A stretch of DNA of 64,000 bases from Chaetomium olivaceum (lineage: Eukaryota > Ascomycota > Sordariomycetes > Sordariales > Chaetomiaceae), in contig JAYWVB010000046.1 of NCBI GenBank assembly GCA_039881045.1, positions 186,001 through 250,000 of the forward strand, in the 5' to 3' direction. The translations under genes and the position numbers were made by a program. This document shows, piece by piece, positions 1 to 10,571 of this stretch. The stretch's first letter is position 1; each line of letters starts with the position of its first letter. The notes under the pieces are model-generated. The model had not been told where the DNA came from and ran no database searches. It was given only the letters and a program-made list of their open reading frames with translations.

Positions 1-1350
1 GCTGGGGGCGTAGGGGGGGGTCGTCGCCGTCGTGGTCGTGGCGGCGAGGAGGTGGTGGCTATTTCGGGGGGTTTGGTCAGTGGTGGGTTTGCGTGCGGGA
101 TTGTGGTTGTTTTCGTGGTGGGTTTAGGGGGAGAAAGGGGTGGTGGGTATGGTGGTGGCTATACCGGTGGATTTGGTGGGCGTGGGTGTCAAGGGGTTGA
201 AGGAGGAAGTATAAACGGATGGGAAGGGAGCGAGGGGCCGGTTACGTACCGAGATCTGGGTCGGAGACGGAGGCATCCCTTTTGTCGGTTTGTCCTCGCG
301 TGCAAGGGCGCCCCGTTGCCCGCAAAGAACGCCGTGGCGATTAACAAAATTAAAAAAAACATTATCTTTTTTTATTTTTTATCTTAACGAACGAATGAGT
401 GTGTTCGATGGATGAAGATGAGAAGATGGAGAACTTGTTACAGGAGAGGGAGACTTTGTCTTGACCGCCATGGTCGCCGCTCGAACTCTTGATATGACAC
501 ATACTGGCAAGTGACTATACAGTAAAGTTTCCTGCCCATTCAGAACGGTGGTGAAGCGGTCGTGTGCTCCGCGTTAGGTTCTAAGCTTTGACGGGTGAGA
601 CGACGTATGTGGGTTGTCCATAACCGGAGCCCAGGGCTGGGGCCCGTGGTACACTGTGCAGACAATGGCAGTGCTCCTGTAACTGCGTATATTTCGGTCT
701 CTGATAATAACCTAATCACCTAACCTAAATGCCTATTTCTCTCCCCTATCAAAGCGCTAACTGGTGGTTAACATAAGAAAGGGGCAGGAGCATGGACACT
801 GCCAACTAAAAGTCGAGTCCTAGTGTCAAGCTGCAGACTCAAATTGAGGACAGCAGGTCACGGTAAAGTGAGTTGAAATGCGGGATGCAGCAGGTATGCC
901 AGTATTTCATTAGGGGCGTTTCTTGGAAACAACAATAAAAGATACACATTAGTAGCCCGCAGACTCAACATGGGAGGCATAGCAAGAGTTACAAAGTGCC
1001 TGGAAGTTGAATCCGAGTATAAAGTAAAATAATAAAAATCCAAATTTCCGTGTCTATTTAGTCACGACCTAAACTCTCGTGATGCTCATGAATTGGTGTT
1101 GAGAAGTCGGAAGTGGGGGTGGTTACGGGGCCTGGGGGTCAATTCCACAGCTTTGCCAAGACCTGTCAGCCACAGCACGCGCCACGAGGCGAGGGAGGAC
1201 CTGGACCTGGAACTTGTCCTTTTCAGTGAGGGGACAACAATCCCGGCGCCCGAGCTAGGTTGCGGAAGCGAAGCGGCGCACTAACCTCACCACCATATCC
1301 CGCCATTCGAGCGACCTCCTTCCCGGACACCAGTCAGTGAAGCTGCGGCC
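1..1350. other. Left-edge region, no gene supported
   Basis: The first ~200 bases are G-rich on the + strand (C-rich on the -). They read open as low-complexity Gly-rich (+) or Thr/Pro/His-rich (-) peptide. This could be the 5' end of a - strand gene leaving the window, but no start, splice site or conserved motif supports it. Beyond that I see only short chance frames. The stretch from about 1350 to 1652 is pyrimidine-rich and is probably the SEC23 promoter and leader. Confidence 0.4.
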
Positions 1351-1442
1351 GTGCTTGATTGGTATCCTAATTTTGAGGTTATCGACAAACAACGAGCCTG
1401 GTGCCAGAGTCCGTCCCTGGTCTTCGTACTTTCTAGGTTGGT

Positions 1443-1474
1443 CAGTTTCGCAGTTTCGCAGTTTCGCAGTCTCG
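1443..1474. repeat. 8-bp tandem repeat (cagtttcg x4)
   Basis: Three perfect copies and one copy with a single mismatch of the unit cagtttcg lie head to tail about 180 bases upstream of the SEC23 start codon, in the presumed promoter or leader. No function is known to me. Confidence 0.85.
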
Positions 1475-1652
1475 CAAGGTGCGCCGCCACTTTGAGCTCA
1501 ACATCCGGATCGGCACTGATGACAGCTTGCATATTGCATACAGCCACCAGCCACATCTCTCTCTCTAGCCTCTTCCTGACTTCTCTACGATCTTCCCATA
1601 GCCGTGATCCCGAGATCAACTGCCCGAGTCTGCGCCGACGTCATCCCTCACA

Positions 1653-4216
1653 ATGGACTACGACGCTTTGAAGGAGCAGTGGGGTGAGGTCGAGGATCGC
1701 GATGGTGTCCGCCTGAGCTGGAACGTCTTCCCAAGCACCCGCATGGTCAGTCCGGCCCGCCCCGTAATACAGCGATACCTCTTCTCCCGGAAGCTGATGT
1801 ATCTTTAGGAAGCCTCGAGATTGGTCGTTCCCATCGGCGCCCTCTACACCCCCCTGAAGGAGAAGCCCGACACTCCCCTGCTGCAATTCGAGCCCGTTAC
1901 CTGCAAGCAGCCTTGCCGCTCTGTCCTGAATCCCTTTTGGTAGGCATATGCTCCGGACAATATCACCCGTGTGATGGCGCTGACGACCCCCACAGCCAGG
2001 TCGACGTGCGCGCTCGCCTTTGGATCTGCCCCTTCTGCCTGTCGAGGAACCCGCTTCCGCCGCACTATAAGGATATCACGGCCCAGGCCATCCCTCCCGA
2101 GCTGCACCCCTCCAACACGACCATCGAGTACAGGCTGTCGCGACCGGCCCCGAGCCCGCCCATCTTCCTCTATGTCGTGGATACGTGCCAGGAGGAGGAC
2201 AGCTTGGCTGCCCTGAAGGAGTCCCTCATCATGAGTCTCAGTCTCCTGCCGGAGCATGCGTTGGTCGGGCTGATTACCTACGGGACGATGGCACAGGTCC
2301 ACGAGATTGGCTACACCGAATGTGCCAAGTCGTACGTTTTCCGGGGCAGCAAAGAATACGCCGCCAAGCAGGTTCAGGAGATGCTGGGCCTCATACAGCC
2401 CGCCATGCGCCCAGGCATGCCCGCGCACCAGCCAGGCAGGCCCATGCCGATGGGTCCCGCCTCTCGCTTCCTGCTCCCGGTGGCCCAGGCCGAGTTCCAG
2501 CTCACCAAGGCGCTCGAGCAGCTGCAGAAGGACCCCTGGCCCATTTCCAGCGACCGCAGGAACCTGCGCTGCACCGGTGTTGCTCTTTCCGTCGCCGTTG
2601 GCCTGCTCGAGACCTCGTTCCAGAATGCTGGCGGCCGCATCATGCTCTTCGCCGGTGGCCCCGCCACCGAAGGGCCCGGTATGGTTGTCGGCCCCGAGCT
2701 GAGGGAACCCATCCGATCGCATCACGACATTGACCGTGATAACGTCAAGTATTACAAGAAGGCGCTCAAGGTATGTGCACAACCATGCTAGAACTGAGAT
2801 TGGCGTACGAGAGTGACCAACACGACGACAGTTTTACGATAATCTCGCCAAGAGGACCGCCCACAATGGCCACACAATCGACATCTTTGCCGGCTGTCTC
2901 GACCAAGTCGGTCTTCTGGAGATGAAGGGTCTCTGCAACTCAACCGGAGGCCACATGATTCTCACGGACAGCTTCACTTCGTCCATGTTCAAGCAATCCT
3001 TTATCCGCGTTTTCGAAAAGGACGGAGATGATAATCTGTTGATGGGCTTCAACGCCGTTCTCGAGGTTCTCACCACCAAGGAGCTCAAGGTCACCGGTCT
3101 CATCGGCCATGCCGTGTCTCTCAACAAGAAGTCAACCTCAGTGGGCGAGACGGAATGCGGTATCGGCAATACCTGCTCCTGGAAGATGTGCGGTATCGAC
3201 CCGAAGGCGAGTTACGGCGTCTACTTCGAAATTGCCCAGGGCGGTCCGTCACAGCACCAGCAAAGCCAGAAGGGTATGATACAATTCCTAACATACTACC
3301 AACACTCGTCCGGCCAGTTCCATCTCCGCGTCACCACGATTGCGCGGAACCTCAGCGGGCCTGCTGGCGACCCGGCGATTGCCCAGTCATTCGACCAAGA
3401 AGCAGCCGCCGTTCTCATGTCCAGGATCGCCGTCTTCAAGGCCGAGGTCGACGATGGGCCGGACGTGCTCCGCTGGGTGGATAGGATGCTTATCCGACTC
3501 TGCTCGAGGTTTGCGGATTACCGCAAGGACGACCCGTCATCCTTCCGCCTGGAAAAGAACTTCACTTTATACCCGCAATTCATGTTCCACTTGCGGAGGA
3601 GTCAGTTCTTGCAAGTTTTCAACAACTCGCCAGACGAGACCGCCTTCTACAGGCACGTACTCGACCACGAAGATGTCAGCAACTCCCTGGTCATGATCCA
3701 GCCCACGCTGGACTCATACACCTTTGACCAGGACGGCGGCCAGCCGGTGCTCTTGGACTCCTCCTCTATCCAACCAACCCACATCCTCCTCCTCGACACC
3801 TTTTTCCACATCCTCATCTTCCACGGCGAGACCGTTGCCGAGTGGCGGAAGGCCGGCTATCAGGAGCAAGAGGGATACGAGAACTTCGCCGCTCTCCTGG
3901 AACAGCCAAAGGAAGATGCCAGGGTATGTTTTTCACCCCTGACCCTCAAGTTAACCAAAGGAATTGCCACTGACAATTCCATCTAGGATCTCATCACCGA
4001 CCGCTTCCCCCCCCCCGTTTCATTGTCTGCGACCACGGCGGCTCGCAGGCACGTTTCCTGCTCTCCAAGCTTAACCCGTCCACGACACATACCTCGGGTG
4101 CCGGAGCCTACGGTGGTGTCGGGGCGCAGAGCGCACAGACCATTTTCACAGACGATGTGTCCTTGCAAACATTTATGGAGCATCTCATGAAGTTGGCGGT
4201 TAGTGGCACGAACTAG
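1653..4216 (+). CDS. SEC23: COPII coat subunit Sec23 (5 exons; one base missing in a C run)
   Basis: Sec23 is the Sar1 GTPase-activating subunit of the Sec23/Sec24 inner COPII coat that forms vesicles at ER exit sites. Proposed exons are 1653-1745, 1809-1939, 1996-2770, 2832-3923 and 3987-4216; all introns are GT...AG and 56-63 nt long. The start [20 protein letters not shown] is typical of the family. A zinc finger follows at C63, C67, C86 and C89, then the trunk domain, beta-barrel and helical region, and a C-terminal gelsolin-like domain ([20 protein letters not shown], then [12 protein letters not shown]). The last exon reads in frame only if the C10 run at 4007-4016 is C11. Exon 5 is then 231 nt and the protein 773 aa, the usual Sec23 length. 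As sequenced, translation shifts after FPPP. SEC23 is essential, so I infer a base missing from the sequence rather than a pseudogene. Confidence 0.96.
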
Positions 4217-4727
4217 ATGCCCTGGGTCTGGATGCGATGGGGAGTAGAAGAGCCGGGGCGCCAAGGAGGAGGAAAGATGGGATGGGAAGGAGGCGTGATG
4301 GTGGCCGAGGGTGTGTTTAGAGAAGACTCTGTGTGACTGTCCAGCGTCAGTGTTATATGTCAACCGATATTACCAAAGAATAAACGGTTTCACCGAGATC
4401 TTATTCCCTTCCTACCTATTAACGTACGGGGCTCCGAGCACGTTCGTTCATTCAGGTAATTTGTACATGAGGGGACCTCCGTCAAATTCTTGGCGGGACA
4501 ATGCCAAGATCCTGCAACGGTGTGGCTGGAGGTGTTACCCTCCAATCATACTGTGGCTGCCCCTCCAGCTGCCCCGCTCGTCCAAAAAATTCCAGCCACA
4601 CGCTCCAAAATCTTAGGGCAGCCGGGGAAAACCCACAACTGCGATTTTTTGAATTCGCTGTCTTGATACGGCTGCCACCCTTTGAACACCACCAACAAGT
4701 CCATTCTTCTCACAACCGGCCGTCACC
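4217..4727. other. SEC23-RPL12 intergenic region
   Basis: About 510 bases hold the SEC23 3' untranslated region and the RPL12 promoter and leader. An AATAAA-like stretch (agaataaacgg) near 4377-4387 is a plausible poly(A) signal for SEC23. The last 100 bases before the RPL12 ATG are rich in C and CA, as is common for fungal ribosomal protein leaders. No coding feature is seen. Confidence 0.5.
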
Positions 4728-5589
4728 ATGCGTAAGTGATTGCCCGCTGGTTGTTATTGCTGCAACTTCCCGGATTGCTAATTTGCGCAATTGTGCAGCT
4801 CCCAAGGTCGACCCCAACGAGATCAAGATCATGTAAGCTCCAATGGCTTCCGCGCGCTCCCGAACACGCCCGTTTGCGAACGCGTTCCTCCCGCGAGAAA
4901 AGACGGAGAACGACCAAGAAACTGACAATGGTACCGTTCACAGCCACCTCCGGGCAACCGGTGGTGAGGTCGGTGCTTCTTCGGCTCTCGCCCCCAAGAT
5001 CGGTCCCCTCGGTCTCTCGCCCAAGAAGGTGGGCGAAGACATCGCAAAGGCCACTGGTGACTGGGTATGAATACCCCTCCGCAACCGAACGATCTTGGAA
5101 ATCAAGTACGGATATTCTGACGAACGCGATTTGTCGCACGACCATGTACAGAAGGGTCTCCGCGTGACCGTCAGGTTGACGATCCAGAACCGTCAAGCCG
5201 CCGTCTCGGTCGTCCCCACAGCGTCGTCTCTCATCATCCGGGCGCTCAAGGAGCCCCCCCGTGACCGGAAGAAGGAGAAGAACATCAAGCACAACAAGTC
5301 GGTTTCCCTCGATGAGATCATCGACATTGCGAGGACGATGAAGTTCAAGTCCTTCTCCAAGGACCTGAAGGGGTGTGTCAAGGAGATTCTGGGTACCGCT
5401 TTCAGCGTCGGCTGCCAGGTGGACGGCAAGAGCCCGAGGGCCATCAGCGACGCCATCGAGGAGGGCGAGATTGACAGTACGTTTTCCCTGTTACTGTGCC
5501 TGTTTCTCATTTGGACACGAAAAAGCTACGATTGGGTGGTTGTCGAAAAGGAACAGCTCGCTAACTATGTCACAGTTCCTGAGGAATAA
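4728..5589 (+). CDS. RPL12: 60S ribosomal protein L12 (uL11), 5 exons
   Basis: uL11 forms the base of the ribosomal P-stalk at the GTPase-associated centre of the large subunit. Exons are 4728-4731, 4799-4832, 4944-5064, 5152-5476 and 5576-5589. They join without a frame problem into 165 aa, exactly the usual eukaryotic L12 length. The protein begins MPPKVDPNEIKII, continues with ATGGEVGASSALAPKIGPLG and SPKKVGEDIAKATGDW (the 23S/25S-binding and conserved N-terminal domain), and ends EEGEIDIPEE. The first coding exon is only ATG plus one base, so most of the gene's start region is intron. All introns have GTA(A/T/C)G-type donors and CAG acceptors. Together with SEC23 this gene gives an independent check of the splice model. 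High constitutive expression is expected from the family. Confidence 0.97.
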
Positions 5590-8500
5590 ACTCGTCCATG
5601 AAGGTCGGTTTGGGATTCTTGGCATGTGTTTAGGAGTTCAGGGCTTGCTTTCGATCAGGCTTGCCAACAACGGCAATACAAATCAAAAGAACGATTTCAC
5701 GGCCGACTGTGGGTGTTTTGTCAAAATCCGGTTTTTGGCTGCGTGGATGGAGGTTTGCTGCAGGTTCCAACTCGACACGGTATTCCATCCATACACCAAC
5801 CCCTCCCCTCCCCGGCCCCCTTCTGCCCCCATCCCCTGAGAAACTCCAACCGAGTTTCCCCTGGCTGTTCACTCCGGAACCGACCTGCTCTCCCATGGTC
5901 CTTTCGGCTCTTTGTGCGCAGGGAGATTAAAGTCCGACGTCCGATTACTCACCATGGCTTTCGTTGGCACTCTGTGCTATGGAAGTTAAGGTCCATATTT
6001 CAGGTCGACATAATCCCTTTTTGCGAACCGCCAGTTGGCTGCTGTGCGACAGCCCTGCCATGGTTTTGAACCGCGGATCGGGCTACTCAAATCCTTCCGA
6101 GCTACCCACCATAGGCGGATAGGGCTGGGACGCATGATCTGTGTTTCCGAGTATTCCTAGCGGCGATCCTGTCTTGTCGCGTGTCTTGGGTCATGTCCCA
6201 TTTACACACTGCAGCCGGCTTCCCAAGCCCAGATACCGAATACGTGTTCTGTTATGCTGTCGTAGTTTCCAGCTTTGCTGAGGATTCCTGCGAAAGCTCG
6301 AGGTATTTTCGTCGCTGGATTCCCGGTTGTGTTCGCATGTCGTCCTTGTACAACATAGCAACGTATGTCTCGGGTCCCATCCAGTGGCACAGCTTGCGGC
6401 AGCAGGAGACCGAGACGGCCAGGTAAGGCATGTATGGGATCACACAAAGGCCAAGGCAGCGGGAACTCGAAAATCGACCTTCCCGAGCGGTCACTCCCTG
6501 CTGCTGCTGCTGCTGCTTGCCTTCTTTTTCCCCGGCTTTATTTAAACACAATTTACGATATTACCTGTTTTAGAACGGCGACGTGCAGTGTACATACATA
6601 CATACACACATACATGTAACCGACTCGACTGCAGCCGCCTTGCATAGGCATCGGTAGGTAGGGTAGGGCAAGCCAACTTTGGGGGCAGTTGATGTATGGA
6701 CACATACACGGTAAAACTACCGCCTCGCCTACCGAGGAGGCGGAGGGCTGGTTGCGCGGGGCTGACTGAACTTGTTTGGTTGGGCGAGTGGGCGAGTGGT
6801 GTGAGTGATGTGAGCGCATGAATGACGCGGGTCGGCGCAGTGGGTTGATCGCCCTCGCTTGTGGGTGCTGGACCGCATATGTCCTGTCCTGGGGGTGAGA
6901 TTGTGATGAGGGGGGGGGAGGCAGAGGACTCGGGGACTGGATGTTTCTGGAGGAAGTGTACGAAGTATGGACAAGTTATGTATGTAACTAGTTAGTTACT
7001 CGGAGGAGGAAATTGCCCTGCCTGCCCTGGGAATGAGAGGAGAGAGTTTGGTCGACAAACGAGGGGGGTGTGGCATGGAAGCTGTGTTTCAACTTGTGCT
7101 GGGGTGTTTGATGGTGCGGTGGTTCGATGCTTGTTCGTCCGTCACGGCGAACTTTGTACCGCTCCCATGCTTCGTACTGTACCTAGGTAGGTCCAGTAGT
7201 GTTGTTACCGCCCTTTCTATTTTGGCCCTGCGGGCTTGCTTGGGTGGGCGCATGTGCTGAATGAAATGAAGTCCAGTTTGGCTCGGATCGCCGGCGCTGC
7301 TGCAACGTGGAGCGGGTTACCCTTTCAACGGCGGTTTTTGGGTTGCCCGCCGTAGCCCGCCCGTTGCCCGTTGTGCCGTTGCTCGGTGCTCGGTGCTTGT
7401 CGGGGGGTTTGGAGATCGTCGTCAGTTGGGCCGCTCGGCACGCCATGTGCCAGACGGACGCAGATCTTGTCTTGCTGACTGGACTGACTGACTGGCTTGC
7501 GCTCGTGTTCACAGATGGGATGCTTGTTTTTCTTTTCTTTTGTTCCTCTTTTGGTCCCCACCCCGGTTGAGGCTGAGGGGGGTTGATGCTGTACTGGACA
7601 TACATATGTGGTAGTTGCCTAGGTAGTTAGTGTCAGGAAACTGGTCGAGAGTTTGGATGGGCGCAATGAGGACACATGGCATCATCTTGAAGGCGTCGAC
7701 GAGTGTTGAATCAACCCTGCCAACGAACTTGCTCTCTCCCAGGACCCTTTCCTCCTTGGAACTTTTCTTGGGTGTCTTGGCTGCCGCTTGGGCTGCGGCG
7801 TCACGGCGTTGCAGCCGTTTGGGTCCCCACACCATCCCTTCCCGCAGCAGGGGTGATTTCTGGGATTCATTTGATGTTTTGGAGGGGGGAGGGGGGGCAG
7901 TTGTCGCAACCCCCCAAGTCAGATTCATGAGTGTTGATGGGATTGGAGGGGATAGACGCCGGAATGACAGCCGTTCTTCTGCTCCGTTTGGTATATAACA
8001 ACTCGCCTTTTCTTTTTCCTTTCTTGCCTTTTGGCCCCATTTTCATCACAGCAAACGCGGCTCGGGATGGGGTTTCTGCAAGGGAGGGAATGAGATTGGG
8101 GAAAGCGGGAAGGAGAGGCGACGCAAGCAGCAAAGCAAAGCAAAGCAAGCGGACCACCGAGTGGGGCCCATCTCATGCCGGCCAGCCGTTCAGGTCGGCC
8201 TGTGGCCAAGGGGGGGAAGCCATCGGCGAGCCGGCCCTACCGGTCGGTCCACTCCCAACGTCGCTCCCAAGAAAAAAGTGATTGCTCGCTCGGCCTGCCG
8301 TTCCTTGTCCCCCCATAGGGTACGTCTGGCTGGGCACGGGCTGGCTGGCTGCATGGCCTGGCTGTCACGCTTCGGGCCACAAGAAGTGTGACTTGGAGCT
8401 TGCGAGGCGTGAGAGGCTCGCCGAGCGAGGGTGGCTTCAGCCACTGGGCGTGCTGATCGGGCAATCCGCGGGGCGACTGGTCAGGCTTGTTGGTGTGAGC

Positions 8501-10149
8501 GCATGCATGTTTCTGATCGGCCAGCTGCGGGAGGGTGAGCCGTGGGGTTAGTTAAGAGAGAGCTTGTCGCCTGTTGGTGGTGATCTGCTTATGCGACAAC
8601 AGGGCATGACCATTCCCTGTTCCCGGCTGAGCTGGTTGTGGAAGGGGGAAATCAGCTGTTGTTCTGTTCAAAAGATGAGGGATCAGTTGTTCCTTGGAGA
8701 TGGGAGCTGGTTAGAGAATTTAGAGAAGATTCGAACGACCAGCGTACGAGATGTGTCTGATCGGGGGGTTGCCTAGGTGTTAAACTCATGCGTAAATCAC
8801 TCCCCATGTTCCCGAGGAGGAACGGATCTGCTGTGCTGCATGTCTGACTGCCTATCTGACTGCGACCCTTGCGGTGCCATTGGGGGGGGAGACTCTCTTG
8901 GCTGGCGGCAGCCACACGCTGTGCATCGCTGCGACACACACCGCAAAACACCACGCCCAAGGCCCGTTATGATCTGCCTCGTCGTGTCGCACAACTGGCG
9001 TGGCAGAAAAGCGAAGAAGCATTCCGAGGCTGCGCTCGCTCTCTGTCCTGCCTGTCCTCTACCCTATCACATCTGTCTCGTAACGAGGCGGCAGGGTTGA
9101 GAATCAGGTTTAAAAGATGGATTGGTGGTACCAATATTAATGAAAGGAAGCACACCCCAGGATGCAACCCATGTTCGAGAGGGTGACATGGCGTTGCCCA
9201 ACACACTTTAACTGGAGATGGTTGACACCCACCAAGATTGGTGTTAGGCGCAAGGCCCGCTGTGATTGTTCGGCCGGGTAGCCAGGTGGTGCTGCATGTG
9301 CTGCAGCATGGGCCCTAGCGCCCCCACGGGTCTGGGTTCGGTATGGAGGGGGGCGTCCCGTATAAAACACACACGCATGCCCTGTGCCTGCCCTGCACGG
9401 CCCGGGCAAGCCCAGCCTGTCGTGCACCGCCTGGCTTTCGACTGGCGCTGTTCCACTTTTGAACCCCTTGGGACGCCGCCCTGTCTTGTTTTGTGTTTGA
9501 GCGAGGCAAGGTGGATGTCGACGTCAACATCAAAGATTCAGAGCTGAAATCAGAAATCGAAAGAGAGAGGAATTCGATACAGGAAAAGGGGGCTCGAACT
9601 ATAATTGGCTGCATCACATTTTGCACCTTCCCGCTTTCTTCCCAGGCACACCCCGATCGGCAACTCGACTTGCAAGTTCCCCGCCCTCTACTGCACCCCT
9701 CCTTCCCGACCTACATACCCATTCGACCACCACTTTCAACGACTCAAAACTCCACTCCCAACCCCGCCGGATCTTCTCAGCTTCAAGAAGACATAGCGTC
9801 GAAATCGACAAGAGGTGGAGCTAAGGTGTTGGTTGTTGCTTCCATCGCCAGCAATAGGCGGGGCCCTTTTTACCTTTTGCGAACTTCAGCAATTGCGACC
9901 GTTCGAGCACGAATCAGACTCACGAGAGCTGACACGCGTGTTGCGTGTGTTGCATGGTTAGTCGCGGCGGGCGGCATTGACTGGGAAGACGCCCTACTTT
10001 GTTTTTCTGGCTTTTGCCCAGATGGAGCGCTGGAACCATCAAGGCTGAGGGCTCGATTATGACATCGTACTCGTCGCCGTCAACCACCACGGCAATAACC
10101 TCCGGTACCACGAGACCTGCGCTCTGACCAGAACCGGCAGCACGGGGCG
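5590..10149. other. 4.6 kb spacer without a supported gene
   Basis: The frames here are short, overlap on both strands and encode no domain I recognise. The stretch near 6590-6620 has catacata/cacatacatg simple sequence. G-rich patches occur at 6900-6925 and 7885-7900, and there is a small aaagc repeat at 8128-8150. The distal part (about 9500-10149) is CT- and CA-rich and is probably promoter and leader of the O-GlcNAc transferase gene. Confidence 0.45.
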
Positions 10150-10167
10150 ATGACGAATCCCGCTTGA
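10150..10167 (+). promoter_or_regulatory. Possible uORF 1 in the OGT leader
   Basis: A six-codon frame (ATG to TGA) lies about 130 bases upstream of the proposed OGT start. It is relevant only if the transcript begins upstream of it, which the sequence does not show. Confidence 0.3.
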
Positions 10168-10286
10168 CCTCATATCCGGTTGCGAATCGTACTCACTTGT
10201 CGCTCCTTAGTTTGATTTTTCGATTCACCATTCCATCCCTCGGTTTTTTCTTCTTTCAGCAACAATCCACCTTATTCACCGACTTG

Positions 10287-10571
10287 ATGAACATTTCACG
10301 ATGTTACCCCTCGTACAAATGCACCAAATGGTGCAACCCCAGCTCGACTTTTTGGGGCCTCACCACCACCATCACGGTCACCCGAAACCAGACTATCCGT
10401 CACAACATCACGGATCCCAGTTTTCACAACAACAATCACAGTCACCCCATCGACATAACTCCACACCACGAGCATTCGCCATCCGCAGCGCCCAACATGT
10501 CCCAGCCCTGCACCGCATCACAACCAGCTTCACGAGGTCGCATGGACACGACCAGGCCGAGCACTCTCTGA
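10287..10571 (+). promoter_or_regulatory. Overlapping upstream ORF at the OGT start
   Basis: An ATG 14 bases before the proposed OGT start opens a different frame and runs 95 codons, overlapping the first 90 codons of OGT. A scanning ribosome that starts here would miss the OGT start, so it could dampen translation or force leaky scanning. The peptide is low-complexity and unlike known proteins. A splice in the leader could remove it. Confidence 0.35.

Noticed and set aside
52..387. Gly-rich 111-codon frame at the left edge
   Set aside because: Low complexity from a G-rich stretch; starts with a non-conserved ATG and ends in an AT-rich tail without domain.
1844..2782. 312-codon open frame on the - strand
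   Set aside because: It lies exactly opposite SEC23 exons 2 and 3 and is a shadow of GC-rich codon use there.
9493..10062. 189-codon frame upstream of OGT
   Set aside because: Low-complexity CT/CA-rich sequence typical of a fungal promoter and leader; no protein-like features.
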